From the NCBI GenBank assembly GCA_041476545.1, contig JBGOTP010000003.1, positions 1-47,215 on the forward strand: a stretch of 47,215 nucleotides of DNA. The letters run 5' to 3'. This DNA is from JBGOTP01 sp041476545 (GTDB taxonomy: Bacteria > Acidobacteriota > Vicinamibacteria > Vicinamibacterales > CAVVIG01). The notes under the pieces are model-generated. The model saw nothing but the letters and a program-made list of their open reading frames with translations, had not been told where the DNA came from and did no database searches. The translations under genes and the position numbers were made by a program. The number at the start of each line of letters is the position of its first letter. The stretch's first letter is position 1. Below are positions 1-6,642 of this stretch, piece after piece.

Positions 1-796
1 AGACCGTCTCGCCGGTGAAGAGCTGGCGTCCGGTCAGGCACTCGTAGAGCACGCAGCCGAACGACCAGATGTCGGTGCGACGGTCGACGCTCTTGCCGCG
101 CGCCTGCTCGGGGCTCATGTAGGCGGCGGTGCCGAGGATCATTCCGACGCCGGTCATCTGGGCCGGCGTCGTGAGGGTCGGGGACATCGACAACCCACCT
201 GTCCCACCTGACCCACCCGGCCCCTCCGTCGCTTTGGCCAGTCCGAAGTCCAGCACCTTCACCGTGCCGTCGGGCCGCACTTTGACGTTGGCGGGCTTGA
301 GGTCGCGATGAACGATGCCCTGCTCGTGCGCCGCTTCGAGGGCGTCGGCGATCTGCTTCGCGATCGGCAGCGCTTCGTCGAGCGGGATTCCTGCTTGCCC
401 CGCCGAAGCGCCCGAGGCCCTTTGCCCTGCGATTCGTTGCGATAGATCTTCGCCCTCGACCAGTTCCATGACGAGCGCGCGCATGGCCGCCTGCCCTGAG
501 CCCGCCTGCCCTGAGCCCGCCTGCCCTGAGCTTGTCGAAGGGGTCGAAGGGCCGCTCTGGTGGATGCCGTAGATGGCGGCGATATTGGGGTGATTCAGGG
601 ACGCCAGCGTCTGCGCTTCGCGCGTGAACCGCGCCAGCCGATCGGGATCGTTGGCGAACGACTCCGGCAGGACCTTGATTGCGACGTCGCGATTGAGTGT
701 GGTGTCGCGCGCCCGATAGACCTCGCCCATCCCGCCGGCCCCCAGGGCAGAGAGAATCTCGTACGGGCCGAGGCGGGTGCCGGGGGTGAGGGTCAA
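1..796 (-). CDS. Serine/threonine protein kinase, N-terminal part (runs off window start)
   Basis: Bacterial PknB-type (Hanks) kinase; about 265 residues are visible and the gene continues beyond base 1. The TTG start is chosen because it gives the usual opening TPGTRLGPYEIL, followed by the Gly-rich loop GAGGMGEVY, the ATP-binding Lys in VAIKVL, the catalytic HRDLKPANVKV, the DFG motif in VLDFGLAKA and the SPEQARG segment. All catalytic motifs are intact. Between the beta3/alphaC region and the hinge there is an in-frame insertion rich in Ser, Gly, Gln and Ala, encoded by a 15-base tandem repeat, and a second one a little further on. A Gly-rich linker follows the DFG region. The C-terminal sensor part cannot be seen. 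Confidence 0.93.
   Translation of the reverse strand, partial: MTLTPGTRLGPYEILSALGAGGMGEVYRARDTTLNRDVAIKVLPESFANDPDRLARFTREAQTLASLNHPNIAAIYGIHQSGPSTPSTSSGQAGSGQAGSGQAAMRALVMELVEGEDLSQRIAGQRASGASAGQAGIPLDEALPIAKQIADALEAAHEQGIVHRDLKPANVKVRPDGTVKVLDFGLAKATEGPGGSGGTGGLSMSPTLTTPAQMTGVGMILGTAAYMSPEQARGKSVDRRTDIWSFGCVLYECLTGRQLFTGETV
392..412. repeat. Dispersed GC-rich repeat, copy in kinase gene
   Basis: The segment GCTTGCCCCGCCGAAGCGC matches, on the opposite strand and with one mismatch, the repeat core at 8870-8890 at the larE/glycosyltransferase boundary. It adds an Ala/Ser/Gly-rich stretch to the kinase without breaking the frame. Confidence 0.6.
489..550. repeat. 15-base tandem repeat inside the kinase gene
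   Basis: Three copies of GCCTGCCCTGAGCCC (489-503, 504-518, 519-533, the last diverging at its end), followed by a CTTGTCGAAGGGGTCGAAGGG-like tail. The unit is a multiple of three, so the kinase frame stays open. The tail resembles short dispersed repeats of the form CCCTTCGACAAGCTCAGGG that are known from many bacterial genomes. Confidence 0.85.
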
Positions 797-1144
797 CAGA
801 GTTCCTGCGGATTATATGGCAGAGCCTGGACACGAAGGTCGTCCACGGGAGGACTGCGAAGAATCTCGTCCAGCGGTCCGGTCAGCATGGACAGCGAGAC
901 GATCGCGGCGTCCAGTCGGCTGGTCGCGGTGCATACCTGGCTGGTCCTGATGTACAAATGGCATGACAGCGATCTTCAGGCCGGACACGTTGCGTGCACT
1001 CACGTAGAAGAAGTGGCGCCTGCGCGCCCGGCCGCGCCCCAGACACAGCTCGGCCACCCCCTGACACAGCACCGCCGTGACATAATCGCGCTGACACGAA
1101 GAGCGCACGCACGTCATTCCCACCGCCCTTCATACATCCGCCAT
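797..1144. other. Divergent intergenic region, no credible gene
   Basis: This 348-base gap separates the divergent kinase and DUF2914-like genes. It holds the TATAAT box at 811-816 on the minus strand and a weaker TACATC box at 1133-1138 on the plus strand, six bases before the next ATG. Open frames inside it are Arg/Ser-rich and look like no known family. I see no tRNA, terminator or repeat. Confidence 0.6.
811..816 (-). promoter_or_regulatory. Candidate -10 box for the kinase gene
   Basis: On the minus strand this reads TATAAT, a perfect -10 hexamer, 14 bases before the TTG start. It implies a leader of only about 7 bases. No clear -35 box is seen. Confidence 0.5.
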
Positions 1145-2251
1145 ATGACCGAAGGCGCAACGCTACGCACACGCATCTACGGCGCCTACGAGCGTCATGC
1201 GAAGGTGTGGGATGCGGCGTTCTTCGCCGGTGGCTTCGTCTTCGACGTCGTCGCGACGAGTCATGGTGTCGATCATCCGCTGTTAATCGTTCAGCAGGTG
1301 GTGTACCTGGGCGTCATCGGTGGGATTCTGTACGTGGACGTTCTGCGCGAGGCGCGACCCGAGGACACGACCTTCCCGCCACGACTCGAACGCCTGTGGT
1401 CGTACCGCAGTCTCGTGGTCCACTTCTGCCTCGGCACGCTGATGAATCTCTACTCGATCTTCTTCCTGATGAGCGCGTCGCCCTTCTCGTCCGTCGCGTT
1501 CGTCGCGCTGCTCTCCGGAGCCATCGTCGCCAACGAGCTCGAGGCCGTCCGGCGCCGCGGCGTCGACGTCAAGGTCGGGCTTTTTGCGATCTGCGTCTTC
1601 TGCTTCTGGTCCCTGATGATCCCGATCGTGGTCGGTCGCGTGGGGCTCCTGCCGTTTGTCGGCTCGTTTATCGGCACGCTTGGTTCCGTGGCCGCGTTCT
1701 ATGCCTTACTGCGACGTCGCCTGACTGCGACCGAGCTCAGTCTCCGGCTCGCCATGCCCGCCATCTCCGTGAGCCTCTGCTTCCTCGTGCTGTATCTCAT
1801 CGGCCTCATCCCGCCGGTTCCCATCGCCGCGAAGAGGCTCGGCGTGTACCACCGGGTCGAAAAGGTCGGCAACGACTACCTCTTGTCGCACGAACCGGTG
1901 GGATGGCGGTTCTGGCAGAAAGGGGATCAGACGTTCGTTGCCAGGCCAGGCGACAAGATCTACGTATTCGTGGCCGTGTTCTCGCCGGCCCGTTTCGACG
2001 ACACGGTGTTCGTGCGCTGGGAGCTGCGCGATCGGCGTGGCGAGTGGACAGTGGCCGACCGCCTCCCTCTCCACATCACCGGCGGGCGGCGCGACGGGTT
2101 TCGCGGATTCGTGAACAAGGAACGCTACTCCGAGGGCGACTGGCGCCTGACGCTCGAAACCCGGGATCGACGCGAAATCTCGCGCCTGTACTTCACCGTG
2201 ACGCGCGCCAATCCGGATCCGGCGCGCGTGTTCGTGGCCGACAGGTCCTAG
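1145..2251 (+). CDS. DUF2914-like multi-pass membrane protein
   Basis: Protein of 368 residues, starting at an ATG that follows a TACATC box by six bases. The first ~230 residues form about six to seven hydrophobic helices, for example around LLIVQQVVYLGVIGGILYV and SLMIPIVVGRVGLLPFVGSF. The last ~130 residues are a soluble domain with beta pattern, including FVRWELRDRRGEWT and EGDWRLTLETRD, which resembles the DUF2914 domain of bacterial membrane proteins. The function of that family is unknown. The frame stays open far upstream, but the upstream translation is not protein-like and would overlap the kinase promoter. It is a single-gene unit, 76 bases before pyrK. Confidence 0.75.
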   Translation: MTEGATLRTRIYGAYERHAKVWDAAFFAGGFVFDVVATSHGVDHPLLIVQQVVYLGVIGGILYVDVLREARPEDTTFPPRLERLWSYRSLVVHFCLGTLMNLYSIFFLMSASPFSSVAFVALLSGAIVANELEAVRRRGVDVKVGLFAICVFCFWSLMIPIVVGRVGLLPFVGSFIGTLGSVAAFYALLRRRLTATELSLRLAMPAISVSLCFLVLYLIGLIPPVPIAAKRLGVYHRVEKVGNDYLLSHEPVGWRFWQKGDQTFVARPGDKIYVFVAVFSPARFDDTVFVRWELRDRRGEWTVADRLPLHITGGRRDGFRGFVNKERYSEGDWRLTLETRDRREISRLYFTVTRANPDPARVFVADRS

Positions 2252-2314
2252 CTTCTTCTCGCGAAACAGACCGGAAACAGAGCCCGCAACGCCATGGGCC
2301 CAAGGACCAGCGTG

Positions 2315-2320
2315 TATACT
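2315..2320 (+). promoter_or_regulatory. Candidate -10 box of the pyrKDF operon
   Basis: TATACT lies seven bases before the pyrK ATG and no Shine-Dalgarno sequence fits in between. If used, the transcript starts at or within a base or two of the ATG and is leaderless. Confidence 0.5.
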
Positions 2321-2327
2321 GCCAGGA

Positions 2328-3140
2328 ATGCCCTTCGACGTCGCCGCGCGAGTGATGGCGAACACGCGGCTGTCGGCGGACTACAACGTGCTCGCGCTGT
2401 CCGCGCCCGCGATCGCCGCCGCCGCAGCACCCGGTCAGTTCGTGATGGTCAAGGCGGCAGCCGCGCACGACCCGCTCCTGCGCCGCCCGTTTTCGGTCTT
2501 CGAAGTGCTGCGTAACGCGGCCGGCACGCCAGTCGGCCTTTCGCTGCTCAATAAACGCATCGGCGTCTCGACCGGCCTCTTGTACGACGCGGAACCGGGA
2601 GCGACGGTCGCCTGCTTCGGACCTCTTGGAAAACCGTTCACCATCGTCGACCCGCCGACTGAAAGCTGGATGGTTGCCGGTGGCGTCGGCCTGGCGCCAT
2701 TTGCCGCGCTCGCCGAAGCGCTGCGCGCGCGCGCGGTAACTACGACGCTCTTCTACGGCGCCCGCACTGCGGGAGATCTCTTCCACCTGGATCTCTTTTG
2801 CGACATGGGCGTCGAACTCGTGCTCACCACCGAAGACGGCTCCGCCGGCGAGAAAGGCCGCGTCATCGCACCGCTCGATCGCCGCCTCGCCGCCCGCGAT
2901 CCGCGCGCGCCGCTGCTCATCCAGGCCTGCGGTCCGGAAGGCATGCTGGCCGCCTGCGCGAAGACGGCAGCTCAGCACCATCGGCCGTGCGAGGTCTCCG
3001 TCGAACGGATCATGGGCTGCGGGATGGGTGGCTGCTACAGCTGCGTCGTGCCGATGCGCAGCGACGATGGATCGTTTCATCATGTGCGATCGTGCATCGC
3101 CGGGCCGGTGCTGCCAGCGGATCGGATACTGTGGGATTAG
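2328..3140 (+). CDS. pyrK: Dihydroorotate dehydrogenase B, electron transfer subunit
   Basis: FAD- and 2Fe-2S-containing subunit (270 aa) that passes electrons from dihydroorotate dehydrogenase B to NAD+, in UMP synthesis. The N-terminal half is an FAD-binding barrel with the RRPFSVFE motif. The middle is an NAD-binding fold with GGVGLAPF and, near the end, CGPEGMLAAC. The C-terminus carries the cysteine cluster CGMGGCYSC plus a later Cys in VRSCIAGP, as expected for the 2Fe-2S site. It overlaps pyrD by 10 bases, so the two subunits are translationally coupled. Confidence 0.95.
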   Translation: MPFDVAARVMANTRLSADYNVLALSAPAIAAAAAPGQFVMVKAAAAHDPLLRRPFSVFEVLRNAAGTPVGLSLLNKRIGVSTGLLYDAEPGATVACFGPLGKPFTIVDPPTESWMVAGGVGLAPFAALAEALRARAVTTTLFYGARTAGDLFHLDLFCDMGVELVLTTEDGSAGEKGRVIAPLDRRLAARDPRAPLLIQACGPEGMLAACAKTAAQHHRPCEVSVERIMGCGMGGCYSCVVPMRSDDGSFHHVRSCIAGPVLPADRILWD

Positions 3141-4081
3141 ATCTCTCCGTCCGAATCGGATCGCTCGCCCTCACCAACCCGCTCATCGCCGCAAGCGGCT
3201 GCTTCGGGTACGGTGTCGAATACGCCGACCTGATCGATCTCTCCTCTCTCGGCGCCATCGTCACCAAGGGACTGTTCCTCACCGCGCGCGAGGGTCACCC
3301 GGCCCCGCGGATCGTGGAAACCCCCGCCGGCATGCTCAACGCGATCGGCCTGCAGGGCATCGGCGCGCGACGGTTCGTGGCGGAAAAGCTGCCGGAGCTT
3401 CGCGCGCGGCGGGCCACGGTTATCGTCAACGTCTGTGGGACGACAATTGATGAGTACGCGGAGGTGTCGCGGATCCTCTCGGACGCGGAAGGCGTGGCCG
3501 CGATCGAGCTGAACATCTCCTGCCCCAATATCAAGGAAGGCGGCATTCAGTTCGGCTGCAGCCTCGACGGAACCTTCGCGGTCGTCAGCGCCGTTCGCAA
3601 GGTCACGCGACTACCCATCATGCCGAAGCTCACGCCGAACGTCACCGACGTCGCGTCGTTCGCCCGTGCATCCGAGGACGCGGGGGCCGATGCCGTGTCG
3701 CTCGTCAATACGTTTCTGGCCATGGTGATCGATGTCGAAACCCGGCGGCCGAGGATTTCGAATGGCGTCGGCGGGTTGAGTGGACCCGCCATCCGGCCGA
3801 TTGCGGTGCGCATGGTGCACGAGTGTCACGAGGCCGTGAAGATCCCGGTCGTGGGGATGGGCGGCATCATGGACGCCAGGGATGCGCTGGAGTTCGTGAT
3901 CGCGGGCGCCGCCGCGGTGCAAGTTGGCACGGCCAATTTCGTCGACCCGTTCATCTGGCCGAAACTCATCGACGGCATGCGCGACTACATGCAGCGCCAC
4001 GGCATCGCGCGCATTGCCGATCTCGTGGGCTCGATGGAGACCGACCCGGTGAAGAGTCCGGACACGTTATGGATCAACTGA
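3131..4081 (+). CDS. pyrD: Dihydroorotate dehydrogenase B, catalytic subunit
   Basis: Class 1B dihydroorotate dehydrogenase (316 aa), FMN enzyme converting dihydroorotate to orotate with PyrK as partner. The GTG start at 3131 is chosen because it gives GLDLSVRIGSLALTNP, the normal N-terminus, and overlaps the end of pyrK. Family marks include NPLIAASGCFGYG, NISCPNIKEGG with the presumed catalytic Cys131, NTFLAM and the FMN phosphate-binding GMGGIMDARDALEFVIAGAAAVQVGTA region. A Cys catalytic base and an adjacent pyrK gene support class 1B over the quinone-linked class 2. Confidence 0.95.
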   Translation: MGLDLSVRIGSLALTNPLIAASGCFGYGVEYADLIDLSSLGAIVTKGLFLTAREGHPAPRIVETPAGMLNAIGLQGIGARRFVAEKLPELRARRATVIVNVCGTTIDEYAEVSRILSDAEGVAAIELNISCPNIKEGGIQFGCSLDGTFAVVSAVRKVTRLPIMPKLTPNVTDVASFARASEDAGADAVSLVNTFLAMVIDVETRRPRISNGVGGLSGPAIRPIAVRMVHECHEAVKIPVVGMGGIMDARDALEFVIAGAAAVQVGTANFVDPFIWPKLIDGMRDYMQRHGIARIADLVGSMETDPVKSPDTLWIN

Positions 4082-4785
4082 TTGTCGCGCTCGATGTCGA
4101 TACGGCCACACAGGCGCGCGCCCTGGCCGACGACCTTCGCGGTGTCGCCGGTGGCTTCAAGGTTGGCAAACAGCTCTTCACCAGCCACGGTCCCTCGATC
4201 GTGGAGGAACTGGTGGGACGCGGGGACCGGGTGTTTCTCGACCTCAAGTTTCACGACATCCCCAATACCGTCGCTGGCGCGATCCGGTCGGCCACTCGGC
4301 TCGGTGCGTGGATGGTGAACGTGCACGCCTCGGGAGGACGCGAGATGATGCGCGCCGCTCGCGCGGCCGCCGACGAGGAAGGCGCGCGCCTGTCGAAGCC
4401 CGCGCCACTCGTGATCGCGGTCACGGTCCTGACGAGCCTGAGCGATGCCTCACTGGCGGAAACCGGCGTCTCGTCTTCCGTCGCGGCGCAGGTCGATCGC
4501 CTGGCCACACTCGCGAAGGAGGCGGGGCTCGATGGGGTCGTGGCTTCTCCCCATGAGATCGCACGCGTGCGCGCAACCTGCGGCAAGGCGTTCGTCATCG
4601 TCACGCCAGGAATCCGCGGCGCCTCGGACGAGAAAGGCGATCAGCAGCGGACCGCGACGGCCGCGGACGCGCTGGCCGCCGGAGCCAGCTACCTGGTCGT
4701 CGGCCGCCCGATCACGGCCGCGCCCAATCCGCGGGAAGCGGCCGAACGCATCGCAGCCGATTGCCGCGGATCGCGCGTCGCGTGA
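4069..4785 (+). CDS. pyrF: Orotidine 5'-phosphate decarboxylase
   Basis: Type I OMP decarboxylase (238 aa), the last step to UMP. The ATG lies inside the end of pyrD (13-base overlap). The catalytic tetrad region FLDLKFHDIPNT (Asp58, Lys60, His62, Asp63) is intact, and the phosphate-binding motifs TPGIR and VVGRPIT are present near the C-terminus. Together with pyrK and pyrD it gives one operon for the orotate-to-UMP section except orotate phosphoribosyltransferase, which is not in the window. Confidence 0.96.
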   Translation: MDQLIVALDVDTATQARALADDLRGVAGGFKVGKQLFTSHGPSIVEELVGRGDRVFLDLKFHDIPNTVAGAIRSATRLGAWMVNVHASGGREMMRAARAAADEEGARLSKPAPLVIAVTVLTSLSDASLAETGVSSSVAAQVDRLATLAKEAGLDGVVASPHEIARVRATCGKAFVIVTPGIRGASDEKGDQQRTATAADALAAGASYLVVGRPITAAPNPREAAERIAADCRGSRVA

Positions 4786-5048
4786 TCGCGATCACGCTCT
4801 ACTCCCGCCCCGGTTGTCACCTGTGCGATGAGATGAAAGCGGTCGTCGCGACCGTCGTCCAGTCGACGCCGGACGTGCCGGTAACGGTCGACGAGATAGA
4901 CATCTCGAGCGACCCCGCGCTCGAATCGCTCTACAGCCTCGAGATTCCGGTGCTCTTGATCAATGGGAAGAAAGCAGCGAAGTACAACATCACAGAGGGG
5001 AAATTGCGCCGCCTGTTGATAGCGAGGGCGGACCGGGGAGTTCGGTAG
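4782..5048 (+). CDS. Glutaredoxin-family small thiol protein
   Basis: Protein of 88 residues if it starts at the GTG overlapping the pyrF stop (GTGA); a TTG at 4761 is the alternative. It has the thioredoxin-fold pattern of the glutaredoxin-like/DUF836 family: ITLYSRPGCHLC with a CxxC redox pair, then the cis-Pro segment SLEIPVLLINGKK. It follows pyrF with no gap, so it is probably co-transcribed, though its link to pyrimidine synthesis is unclear. The last residues (RADRGVR) are encoded by the start of a GC-rich repeat that fills the downstream spacer. Confidence 0.8.
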   Translation: MIAITLYSRPGCHLCDEMKAVVATVVQSTPDVPVTVDEIDISSDPALESLYSLEIPVLLINGKKAAKYNITEGKLRRLLIARADRGVR

Positions 5049-5160
5049 TCGGGGAATTGCGGAATCCGGCAATCGGGGAATCGCGCTTGCACTCCCTGCC
5101 CACCCGGCCTGATCCACCTGCCCCGCCTGCCCGCCCGCCCTGCCCGCCCTACCTGCCCGA
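5029..5160. repeat. Short GC-rich repeats in a tail-to-tail spacer
   Basis: Several imperfect copies of a TCGGGGAATTGCGGAA-like unit (about 5033-5085) are followed by a pyrimidine-rich tract of CCTGCCC units (about 5096-5160). The tract fills the space between the convergent glutaredoxin and pal genes. Similar CCCACCTG units occur in the kinase linker near 198-222. It may be a decayed dispersed repeat; a terminator role is possible but no T-tract is seen. Confidence 0.6.
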
Positions 5161-5166
5161 CCAGCC

Positions 5167-5784
5167 CTATTTCGCTGACACGATGAAGTGTCCCCGGCGG
5201 TTCTGCTGCCAGCACGCCTCGGTCTCCTCGCCGCAGAACGGCTGTTCCTTCCCCTTGCTGATCACCGTGAGCCGCGTGGCCTGAATTCCCAGGCTGACGA
5301 GATACTGCTTCACCGCGTCGGCTCGACGCGACCCGAGCGCCAGGTTGTACTCCGAGCTCCCGCGTGAGTCGGCGTGCCCTTCGACGATCACCAGCGTGTT
5401 CGTCCACCTCTTCATCCAGTCCGCATTCTTCTGCAGCGGCGCCTTCGCATCCTCGCGGATCGTCGACTCATCGAGGTCGAAGAAGACGTCGTCCAGCGGC
5501 TTCTCCAGATTGAGCTGATCGAGCGACTTGCGCGCGAAGATCTGCTCTTCCGTGAGGGGTGCCGCTGCCGGCGCCGGGGTCGGAACCGGCGGCCGCGGCG
5601 GCGCGGGCGCTGGGGGCGGAGGTGTCACGGTCGGCCGTGGAGGGGGCGGCGGAGGGGCCGGCTGGACGATGACCGGGGGCGCTGCCGCGGCAACTTTCGG
5701 GGGTGCCTTGTGGCAGCCTGCGGCGGTCACGGCCAGCGCGACGCCGAGCGACACGAGAGAGACACAGTCACGAATGCGAATCAT
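5167..5784 (-). CDS. pal: Peptidoglycan-associated lipoprotein (OmpA family)
   Basis: Lipoprotein of 205 residues that tethers the outer membrane to peptidoglycan. The signal peptide ends in a lipobox LAVTAAGC with Cys24 as lipid site. A long Pro-rich linker (about residues 27-75, including PPPPPP) leads to the OmpA domain: DVFFDLDESTIREDA, then VIVEGHADSRGSSEYNLALG, the peptidoglycan-binding region, then RLTVISKGKEQPFC. The linker is much longer than in E. coli Pal. It has an upstream TATAAG box and a purine-rich site GGGAGAG before the ATG. No tolB or other tol gene is adjacent. Other OmpA-family lipoproteins are the alternative. Confidence 0.9.
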   Translation of the reverse strand: MIRIRDCVSLVSLGVALAVTAAGCHKAPPKVAAAAPPVIVQPAPPPPPPRPTVTPPPPAPAPPRPPVPTPAPAAAPLTEEQIFARKSLDQLNLEKPLDDVFFDLDESTIREDAKAPLQKNADWMKRWTNTLVIVEGHADSRGSSEYNLALGSRRADAVKQYLVSLGIQATRLTVISKGKEQPFCGEETEACWQQNRRGHFIVSAK

Positions 5785-5876
5785 GGAATCACTCTCCCAG
5801 GAGATGGGGGCAGCTTATAAGCCGCTTGATACGGTGTCAATCACTCAACCCACGGAGACTCCGGGAATTCGCACGG

Positions 5877-5882
5877 TACAAT
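5877..5882 (+). promoter_or_regulatory. Candidate -10 box of the methyltransferase gene
   Basis: TACAAT lies seven bases before the GTG start, with no room for a Shine-Dalgarno sequence after the predicted transcription start. Confidence 0.45.
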
Positions 5883-5889
5883 CCACCGC

Positions 5890-6642
5890 GTGGACCATCT
5901 CCTGCGTGCCACGGCTGAGGCCGAGGCGCGCCATTTCTGGTTCCAGGGCTTCCGGCTCTTTGTTGCGCCGCTGCTGCGCCAGAGCACGGAGGGCGTCTCG
6001 AACGTTCGGCTTCTGGATTGCGGGTGCGGCACGGGCGCAAACGCCGCGTGGCTCGGCCGGTTCGGCCGTGCCTACGGATTCGATGTGTCGGCCGTCGGCC
6101 TTCGCCTCGCCAGTGAAGCGGGCCGCCGGCGGCTCGTAAGGGCCTCGGTCACGGCGGTCCCCTTTGCGAGCGGCTCGTTCGACGTCGTCACCTCGTTCGA
6201 CGTGCTCTATTCGCTCAAATCGTCCGATGAGCAGGCGGCAGTCGCCGAGATGCACCGGTTGACCCGTCCGGGTGGCTTCATCATCGTGAACGTCGCCGCG
6301 ATGGAGTCGCTCGGTGGCGACCACTCCGTGCTCAGCCGGGAAGTCCGCCGGTACAGCCGGGAGAGTCTTCGGCGGCTGCTCACCGGCGCCGGCTTCTCCG
6401 TCGTACGCCTCACGTACACCAACGCCGTCCTGTTTCTTCCCATGTTCGTCAACCGCGCGCTCCAGCGCTGGCGCGGACTGTCGGTCGCTGACGAAGCCGC
6501 GGTCGGAGAAATTACCATCCCGCCCGCACCGCTCAACGCTCTGCTGACGGCTGCGCTTCGCATGGAGAGTCTGTGGCTGCGGGCGTTCGACAACCCGTTC
6601 GGCAGCTCGCTGCTGTGTCTCGCGCGGAAGCCGGCCTCTTAG
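5890..6642 (+). CDS. Class I SAM-dependent methyltransferase
   Basis: Protein of 250 residues with a Rossmann-type methyltransferase fold: SAM motif LLDCGCGTGANAAWL (about 42-56), acidic loop YGFDVSAVGLRLA, motif SFDVVTSFDVLYSL and the post-motif MHRLTRPGGFIIVNVAA. The Methyltransf_11-like pattern does not reveal a substrate; quinones, lipids or sugars are possible. The GTG start is the first that keeps the whole fold. The stop codon overlaps the stop codon of the convergent glycosyltransferase gene within TTAG. Confidence 0.85.
   Translation: MDHLLRATAEAEARHFWFQGFRLFVAPLLRQSTEGVSNVRLLDCGCGTGANAAWLGRFGRAYGFDVSAVGLRLASEAGRRRLVRASVTAVPFASGSFDVVTSFDVLYSLKSSDEQAAVAEMHRLTRPGGFIIVNVAAMESLGGDHSVLSREVRRYSRESLRRLLTGAGFSVVRLTYTNAVLFLPMFVNRALQRWRGLSVADEAAVGEITIPPAPLNALLTAALRMESLWLRAFDNPFGSSLLCLARKPAS

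Noticed and set aside
812..1123. 103-codon minus-strand open frame in the kinase/DUF2914 gap
   Set aside because: Arg/Ser-rich composition, no family resemblance, no ribosome site, and it covers the likely kinase promoter.
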